Below are positions 59,362 through 64,000 of a stretch of 64,000 nucleotides of DNA, piece by piece. Source of the stretch: Bin87 sp965203195 (GTDB lineage Bacteria > Chloroflexota > Dehalococcoidia > Lucifugimonadales > UBA3495); NCBI GenBank assembly GCA_965203195.1, contig OZ241860.1, forward strand, positions 3,224,001 to 3,288,000, in the 5' to 3' direction. Made by a program: the position numbers and the translations under genes. The notes below the pieces were generated by a model. The model saw nothing but the letters and a program-made list of their open reading frames with translations, was not told the DNA's origin and did not search any database. Position 1 is the stretch's first letter. The number at the start of each line of letters is the position of its first letter.

Positions 59362-59604
59362 ATAACCGCCGGCCGGCAGCGGCGGCAGCGGGGCGCAATT
59401 CGCCCCACCCGGCGGTTGCCCCAACGGGGTTTGGTTTTGGCGTTTGACTTTGCCGGGGGATTGCCTGTAAAGTACCGGAATTGCGGTTTGCCGCCCTACG
59501 GCGCAGCCGGCGCCGGACGCTGCCGGGACATTCCGTCGGACTCTCGTCGGGACGCTCCGTTGGACATTTCGCTGGACACCACCTCAAATGCGCGGGCGGG
59601 AATT

Positions 59605-59913
59605 ATGCCCATCTACGAATATCGTTGCCAGTCCTGTCACCGGGTCACCAGCCGCTTTTTCAAGGTGGCATCGGCGGCGTCCGCCGTGAGCTGCGACCTC
59701 TGCGGCGCGGCGGATACGGAGCGCATAATGTCCTCTTTCGCCCAGGGCCGCACCGAAGCGGACGCCCTCCGCAACCTGGACCCGCGCTACTACAAAATGG
59801 TTGACCAGGCGCTGGGCAACGCCCCGGCGACGACGCGCCCGGAGCATTACCTGCGGCAGATGGCGCCCTTCTCCGCCGCCGACAAAACCGGGGAACCTTA
59901 CTTTCACGAGTAA
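59605..59913 (+). CDS. FmdB-type zinc-ribbon protein
   Basis: A 102-residue protein starting MPIYEYRCQSCHRVTSRFFK with the second metal pair in SCDLCGAADTERIMSSF: a CxxC...CxxC zinc ribbon of the FmdB/CxxC_CxxC_SSSS family. The C-terminal half (DALRNLDPRYYKMVDQALG) is longer than in the smallest members and like those in Chloroflexota. Proposed as a regulatory or metal protein; function unproven. The 59362-59604 gap shows only a short GGGGCG-CAATT-CGCCCC hairpin at 59390-59406. Confidence 0.88.
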   Translation: MPIYEYRCQSCHRVTSRFFKVASAASAVSCDLCGAADTERIMSSFAQGRTEADALRNLDPRYYKMVDQALGNAPATTRPEHYLRQMAPFSAADKTGEPYFHE

Positions 59914-60034
59914 CCAACTCCCGCTGATAACCATCCGCGAACTTTGCCCGTTGCGAACGGCCCTCGCAATTCCGCCCGGCGCAGACTGCCCGCCCACTTG
60001 TTGGCTTGTCCGCCGGCCCAGGAGACGCTGCCCA

Positions 60035-60472
60035 ATGACCGCCGAAGCCCTCACCTTCCCCTCGCTGGCCTGGTTCGAGGCGCTCCGGGAGCTGGTCAAC
60101 GCCGACCCCGACTACCGGCAAACCGGCACCGTGGACGCCACTATGGGCGTGAAGTCGGGCGATGAGGTGTTCATCATCGTCTTTGAAGCCTTCGCCTGCC
60201 GCTCGGCGCGGGCCGGCGATGAGTATGACCTCATCAACGCCGACTTTTTCCTGGAAATGTCCCCCGACGCCTGGCGGGCGATGCTGGAGAACATCAAGCG
60301 CAACGGCGGCGCCGAGGCGGGCCAGACGCTGGTCAGCCTGGATATGCTGCACGAAATTTCCAACAACGCCACCGGCGACCAGCTGCGCGCCGACCTGTTC
60401 TTTCGCTACAACCAGAGCTTGCAGCGCTTCTTTGACCTGTCGGCCCGCCTGAACACGGTGTTCGCCGCCTAG
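60035..60472 (+). CDS. SCP2-like domain protein (hypothetical)
   Basis: A 145-residue protein with a sterol-carrier-protein-2-like layout: FEALRELVNADPDYRQTGTV, VFIIVFEAFACRSARAGD, and FFLEMSPDAWRAMLENIKRN then a helical end (DLFFRYNQSLQRFFDLSARL). GGAGACGCTGCCC lies before ATG 60035. Lipid or acyl binding is inferred. It lies between the FmdB-like gene and a serine hydrolase on the same strand. Confidence 0.65.
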   Translation: MTAEALTFPSLAWFEALRELVNADPDYRQTGTVDATMGVKSGDEVFIIVFEAFACRSARAGDEYDLINADFFLEMSPDAWRAMLENIKRNGGAEAGQTLVSLDMLHEISNNATGDQLRADLFFRYNQSLQRFFDLSARLNTVFAA

Positions 60473-60511
60473 CGCCGGAAATCGCCCCCCCGACGCCGGA
60501 GAGGATTTTTG

Positions 60512-61705
60512 ATGACCACCACCACACCCACAGCAACCCCGGAAACGGGCGTCAATCTGACCGGCGCTGATCCGGCCGGTACCAATCCGGCGGGCGTTAA
60601 TCCAATTGGCATCGATCCGGCGGGCATCAACTCGGCGGAGGCGCAGAAGGTGGCAGCCCTGTTCCACCGGCAGATTGAGCAGGGCCTGCACCCCGGCGCC
60701 GGGCTGGCGGTGTACCGGAACGGGCGGCTGGCGCTGGATTTGTGGGGCGGGCGCGCCGATGACGCCGCCGGCGTGCCGGTGGCGTCCGATACGATGTTCA
60801 TCCTGTATTCCTCTACCAAGCCCCTGGCGGCCGCCTGCCTGCACATCCTCTGGGAACGGGGGCGGTTGCAGTGGGACGACACGGTGGCATCCTACTGGCC
60901 CGGCTTCGCCAAACACGGCAAGGACGCCGTTACCATCCGCCACATTCTTACCCACCGGGGCGGCTTCCCGGAGACGCCGCCGGAGCTGTCCTGGGATCGC
61001 TGGCAAGACTGGGACTATGTGGTGGAGTGCATGGAGGACATTATTCCCGACTACCCCGCTGGGCAGATAATGGCCTACCACCCGCGCAACTTCGGCTGGG
61101 TTATCGGCGAGCTGGTGCGGCGCATCGACGGGCGGCACATCGGGGTTTTCCTGCGGGAGGAAATTCTGGATCCACTGGGGCTGTCGGACGGCTATGTGGG
61201 CTTGCCCCCGGAGCTGGAGGGCCGCGTTTCCCGCATTCACGCTATGGAGGACTGCGACCGGCCCGGAATGATTCGTCCCTACAACCGCCCGGAAGTCCAC
61301 CAGGCGGTGCATCCCGCCGGCGGGGGCATCTTTACGGCCCGCGACCTGGCGCGCTTCTATGCGATGCTGTGCCACGGCGGCGAACTGGACGGCGTCCGCA
61401 TTATGCGGCCGGAAACCGTGGCCGAGGCCACGCGCCTCCAGTCCGAGGCCAACGACTATTCCCTCGGTACGCGAATGCGCCGTTCCCTGGGCCTGGTGCT
61501 GGATGACAACCGGATGGGCGCCAGCCCGGAACCGGGCCGGGGGCTGGGCACCTTCGGGCACGGCGGCGCCGGCACTTCCGTGGGCTGGGCGGATCCGGCT
61601 CTGGGCCTGGCCGTGGCCTACATCACCAACGGCTTCCGGGCCAGCGCCACCAACAACCCGCGCCTGGCGGCAATGTCCCGCGCCGTGCGCGCCGCCTGCC
61701 AATAG
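60512..61705 (+). CDS. Serine hydrolase, beta-lactamase class C / EstB family
   Basis: A 397-residue penicillin-binding-protein-fold hydrolase. The SxxK motif is in FILYSSTKPLAAACL (S100-x-x-K103), ITHRGGF-like HILTHRGGFPETPP is typical, the Tyr motif is AYHPRNFGWVIGELV, and HGGAGTSVGWADPALG is the C-terminal HxG equivalent. The first 40 residues carry an internally repeated GxxPAGxN pattern (ADPAGTNPAGVNPIGIDPAG). Probably an esterase or peptidase rather than a true lactamase. GGAGAGGA precedes ATG 60512. Confidence 0.9.
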   Translation: MTTTTPTATPETGVNLTGADPAGTNPAGVNPIGIDPAGINSAEAQKVAALFHRQIEQGLHPGAGLAVYRNGRLALDLWGGRADDAAGVPVASDTMFILYSSTKPLAAACLHILWERGRLQWDDTVASYWPGFAKHGKDAVTIRHILTHRGGFPETPPELSWDRWQDWDYVVECMEDIIPDYPAGQIMAYHPRNFGWVIGELVRRIDGRHIGVFLREEILDPLGLSDGYVGLPPELEGRVSRIHAMEDCDRPGMIRPYNRPEVHQAVHPAGGGIFTARDLARFYAMLCHGGELDGVRIMRPETVAEATRLQSEANDYSLGTRMRRSLGLVLDDNRMGASPEPGRGLGTFGHGGAGTSVGWADPALGLAVAYITNGFRASATNNPRLAAMSRAVRAACQ

Positions 61706-61787
61706 CCGGTAGGGACAGGGACAGGCGACGCAGGTACGAGCGCGGCGCGACAGCGCCGCCGTATCCCGCGCCTGCATTGACGCCGGA

Positions 61788-62192
61788 ATGACCGTTCCCG
61801 CCGTCATCTACCATCTGGCCCGGCGCGCCGACTGGGCGGCCGGCTTGGCCGCCGGCGAATACCGCGCTCCCTCACTGGCTGCGGAGGGGTTCATTCACGC
61901 CAGCGGCGACGAAGCCCAGCTGTTGCGCGTGGCCGCGCGCCTGTTCGCCGGGCACGCCGATCTGCTGGCGCTGGAGGTGGCGACGGCGCGGCTGGACGGC
62001 GGTTCCCCGGTAGTTCCGGAACCAGCGAGTTCCGGCGAAATCTACCCCCATATCTACGGGCCAATCAACTTGGATGCCGTCATCAGGGCGCGCGCTCTGC
62101 TTCCCGATGCCGTCGCGCCCGGCGGATTTATTCTGGTCGGGCCGGATACGGAAGCCGCGCCGGACACCGACGGGGACGCCGGCGCCGCGTGA
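61788..62192 (+). CDS. DUF952 family protein
   Basis: A 134-residue DUF952 protein: VIYHLARRADWAAGLAAGEY, EGFIHASGDEAQLLRVAARL and EIYPHIYGPINLDAV are the family signatures. Function is unknown; some relatives resemble ADP-ribosyl-binding or glutathione-transferase-linked proteins. The C-terminus (TEAAPDTDGDAGAA) is acidic. The same reading frame stays open after its TGA and leads into the kinase-like gene. Confidence 0.88.
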   Translation: MTVPAVIYHLARRADWAAGLAAGEYRAPSLAAEGFIHASGDEAQLLRVAARLFAGHADLLALEVATARLDGGSPVVPEPASSGEIYPHIYGPINLDAVIRARALLPDAVAPGGFILVGPDTEAAPDTDGDAGAA

Positions 62193-62306
62193 GCCGGGGG
62201 ATGGGATCGCATCCGCTACTCGGCCGAACAGCTGGCGACGATCCGGGCGGCGATTGCCCGTCTGCCCCGGCTGGCCCCGGAGGAAGCGGCGGCGCGGAAC
62301 GAGGCG

Positions 62307-63215
62307 GTGGCGGCCGGCCGCTGCCCGCTGCGGCTGTGGCCCCTGTGGCCCATCGCCGGCGCGGACGCCGGGCTGTGGCGTCTGCTGGCGGAGGATGAGA
62401 AAATCGCCGAGTTTTCGGTGTACGGCCTGTTCCCGGCGGCTTACGAAATGGTGTACGGCGGACACTGCGCCGGCGGCCCGGCAACGGCGCGCTACGACGG
62501 CCGCACCCGGGGCCGGGTCGCCATCATCAGCCGCCGGCGGAAGGGCGGCGATGACGATGACGATGATGACTATGGCGGTGAGTATGATGACAGCGATGCC
62601 GGCGTGGTCATCAAGCCGGCGCAAAGCCGCCGGGAGCCGGAGATCGCCGCCATTGCCGGGCGTCTCAAGATCGGCCCCCGGCAGCGCGCTACCATTCCCG
62701 GCTTTATCAGCGAGGAATTCGTTCCCGGCGTCTTTCTGACCGAGCTGCCGCCGGAACGGGCGACGCCGGCGCGAATGCGCGCCATTGGCAAGGCGGTTGC
62801 CGCAGCTTTGCGGGGCTTGCACGCCGCCGGCATCTGCTACAACGACGCCACCATATCCGATCCGGAAGGCCGCGCGCACATCATCGTCCGTCCCGATGGC
62901 GGCATCCGGCTGATTGATTTCGGGGTGGCGCTGCTGCTGGACGACCATCCGGCCGGGCTGACCTTTGAGGATGCCTACAACGCCGCGCGCACCGACCCGT
63001 CCTTTCGCCTCCTGCGGCGGCTGACCAACCCAGACGCCGATACGCTGGGGCAGCTGGTGTCCGATTACGGCCGGCGTCTGGCCGGCCGGAGTGCGGCGGA
63101 AATCCAGGCGCGCGACTGGAGCATTGCCGACCAGGGGGCGTCTTTCCTCGCCGGACGGTACGGAGCGGCGGCCGGCGCTGCGCTGCGGGATGGGCTTGCC
63201 GCCGGCCGGCCATAG
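62307..63215 (+). CDS. Protein-kinase-like (RIO/Bud32-like) protein
   Basis: A 302-residue kinase-fold protein. VVIKPAQSRREPEIAAIAGR provides the lysine and alpha-C glutamate, GLHAAGICYNDATISDPEGR is the catalytic-loop equivalent (N-D), and GGIRLIDFGVALLLDD supplies the DFG. An acidic insert (GGDDDDDDDYGGEYDDSD) lies before the lysine. The start is uncertain: GTG 62307 is used, but coding-like sequence (WDRIRYSAEQLATIRAAIAR) extends upstream in frame to the TGA of DUF952 without an ATG. Substrate unknown. Confidence 0.72.
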   Translation: MAAGRCPLRLWPLWPIAGADAGLWRLLAEDEKIAEFSVYGLFPAAYEMVYGGHCAGGPATARYDGRTRGRVAIISRRRKGGDDDDDDDYGGEYDDSDAGVVIKPAQSRREPEIAAIAGRLKIGPRQRATIPGFISEEFVPGVFLTELPPERATPARMRAIGKAVAAALRGLHAAGICYNDATISDPEGRAHIIVRPDGGIRLIDFGVALLLDDHPAGLTFEDAYNAARTDPSFRLLRRLTNPDADTLGQLVSDYGRRLAGRSAAEIQARDWSIADQGASFLAGRYGAAAGAALRDGLAAGRP

Positions 63216-63298
63216 GACGAGACTGCTCCGATTTGCTGTAAATTATCAAAAATCGCCTAAAATTCGTAAAAACCGCATTCCCTACGCTAGGCGTTACC

Positions 63299-63307
63299 TG
63301 CTATGAT
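63299..63307 (+). promoter_or_regulatory. Extended -10 promoter (TGCTATGAT) before comEA
   Basis: TGCTATGAT at 63299-63307 lies at the end of an A+T-rich stretch (63236-63280), about 120 bases before the comEA ATG. The leader that follows contains a 15-base inverted repeat (63325-63339 with 63377-63391). Confidence 0.45.
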
Positions 63308-63324
63308 GCGCTTTAATCGGCCCC

Positions 63325-63391
63325 AGCCGGTAACGGGGCTGTGCTGACGATGAGGCTGCTGGGACTTGGGAAACGCGCCCCGTAACCGGCT
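63325..63391 (+). promoter_or_regulatory. Stem-loop in the comEA leader
   Basis: AGCCGGTAACGGGGC pairs with GCCCCGTAACCGGCT with a single mismatch, enclosing a 37-base loop. It is placed between the promoter and the ribosome-binding site, so a regulatory leader is possible. I recognise no known riboswitch. Confidence 0.4.
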
Positions 63392-63427
63392 AATCGCGTG
63401 TCCGGGGGCCGGCCTGGAGGCGCCGCG

Positions 63428-64000
63428 ATGCAGTCTATCGGTGGCCGCAAGCTGCTGGCCCTGGCGGTTTCCAGCCTGGCGGCCATTGCCCTGCTGGCCG
63501 TAGCCGGGTGGATGCTGCTGGGCGGGAGTGACCAGCCCACCGCGTCGGCAGTGCAGATTATCCCGCCGGCAGCCGATGACGGGCCTAAAGATGACCGGGC
63601 TGAAACGGCGGCCGGCCAGTCTAATGCGGACACGGCAGTAGCGTCGCGGGCCGGGGCGGCGGCCCGTTCCGCGACGGACGCGCCGGCGGCGGCCGCATCC
63701 GCATCCTCTCCCGCAGATCCTCCCGATGAGATTGCGGTGTACCTCACCGGGGCGGTGGTCAAGCCGGGCGTGTATGCGATGCGGCCAGGCCAGCGGCTGG
63801 CGGATGCGCTGGAATTGGCGGGCGGCCCCACCGGGGACGCCGCCCTGCATCAAATCAACCTGGCCGCATATCTGGCCGACGCCGCCCACTACCGGATCCC
63901 GGCGGTGGGGGAGGCGGAAGCGCCGGCTGCCGCCAGCCCGCCGGCTGCTGCCAGCCCGCCGGCTGCTGCCAGCCCGCCGGCGGGCACCGTTGCCGTCGCG
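63428..64000 (+). CDS. comEA: ComEA-like DNA-uptake protein (5' part, cut by window end)
   Basis: An open frame from ATG 63428 (GGAGG 7 bases upstream) to the window end, 191 codons visible. LLALAVSSLAAIALLAVAGW is a membrane anchor, followed by an Ala/Asp-rich linker and an SLBB-type domain, EIAVYLTGAVVKPGVYAMRP then GQRLADALELAGGPTGDA, as in ComEA. The C-terminal helix-hairpin-helix would lie beyond the window. It ends here in a tandem run of AAASPP units (18-bp repeats, about 63928-63980). ComEA binds incoming DNA outside the membrane during transformation. Confidence 0.85.
   Translation, partial: MQSIGGRKLLALAVSSLAAIALLAVAGWMLLGGSDQPTASAVQIIPPAADDGPKDDRAETAAGQSNADTAVASRAGAAARSATDAPAAAASASSPADPPDEIAVYLTGAVVKPGVYAMRPGQRLADALELAGGPTGDAALHQINLAAYLADAAHYRIPAVGEAEAPAAASPPAAASPPAAASPPAGTVAVA

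Overview
The window is 64 kb of high-GC bacterial chromosome. I infer a Chloroflexota-like organism (Dehalococcoidia/SAR202-type or a relative). The reasons are an LL-diaminopimelate aminotransferase paired with DapF, the adjacent DUF3090 and SCO1664-family genes, archaeal-type phosphoglycerate mutase (ApgM), FmdB-type zinc ribbon, and secreted proteins with Thr-Pro linkers. This is an inference: no rRNA or tRNA is present to confirm it.

Layout. 0-2.5 kb: enoyl-CoA hydratase, then two tandem uracil-DNA-glycosylase-like paralogues. 2.5-6 kb (minus): acetamidase/formamidase, a DUF4160 gene overlapping a retropepsin-like/DUF2442 fusion, a Swt1-type HEPN protein and a free-standing copy of its C-terminal domain. 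6-24 kb (minus): one long run of co-directional genes. Housekeeping functions are tsaC, a prenyl-synthase-like gene, pgk, apgM, tpiA, miaA, dapF, dapL and hflX. Among them sit accessory modules: a large nuclease-methyltransferase, VapBC, a HigB-type toxin with an XRE-fusion antitoxin and a related HhH protein, and three Uma2 nucleases. 24-25 kb: a Fic protein. 25.3-27.4 kb: two abutting insertion sequences (a decayed IS1-like element and an intact ISAs1-family element). 27.4-30.7 kb: modABC molybdate transporter, whose start lies 8 bp from the IS end. 31-33.4 kb: HAD phosphatase, SCO1664 and DUF3090 genes. 33.4-34.5 kb: about 1.1 kb with no recognised gene. 34.5-37.7 kb: aspartate kinase, glycosyltransferase, TPR protein. 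37.7-49.8 kb (minus): SagB-type double nitroreductase, folB, a secreted Cys-repeat/YbjQ-like protein, CoA-ester lyase, polA, a second large methyltransferase, an ABC-2 exporter. 49.9-64 kb: sbcC, a PPOX-fold protein, a large alpha/beta hydrolase, a HEPN/MNT-like pair, a surface LRR protein with a 13-G tract, hydrolase, trmO, FmdB-like, SCP2-like, serine hydrolase, DUF952, a kinase-like protein and the 5' part of comEA.

How the genes work together. lysC, dapL and dapF belong to lysine/peptidoglycan precursor synthesis by the aminotransferase route. pgk, apgM and tpiA form a lower-glycolysis cluster. miaA, tsaC, trmO and hflX concern tRNA position-37 modification and ribosomes. polA, sbcC and the SbcD-like phosphoesterase concern DNA repair. 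The accessory fraction is rich in nuclease, HEPN, toxin-antitoxin and methyltransferase genes, which suggests genome-defence or stress modules scattered between core genes. The best candidates for something undescribed are the dapF-coupled HhH/HigB/XRE-fusion locus (with a third, fossil copy), the Swt1-HEPN/orphan-domain pair, and the poly-G-interrupted surface LRR protein. All family assignments are from reading translated motifs; no database search was run.
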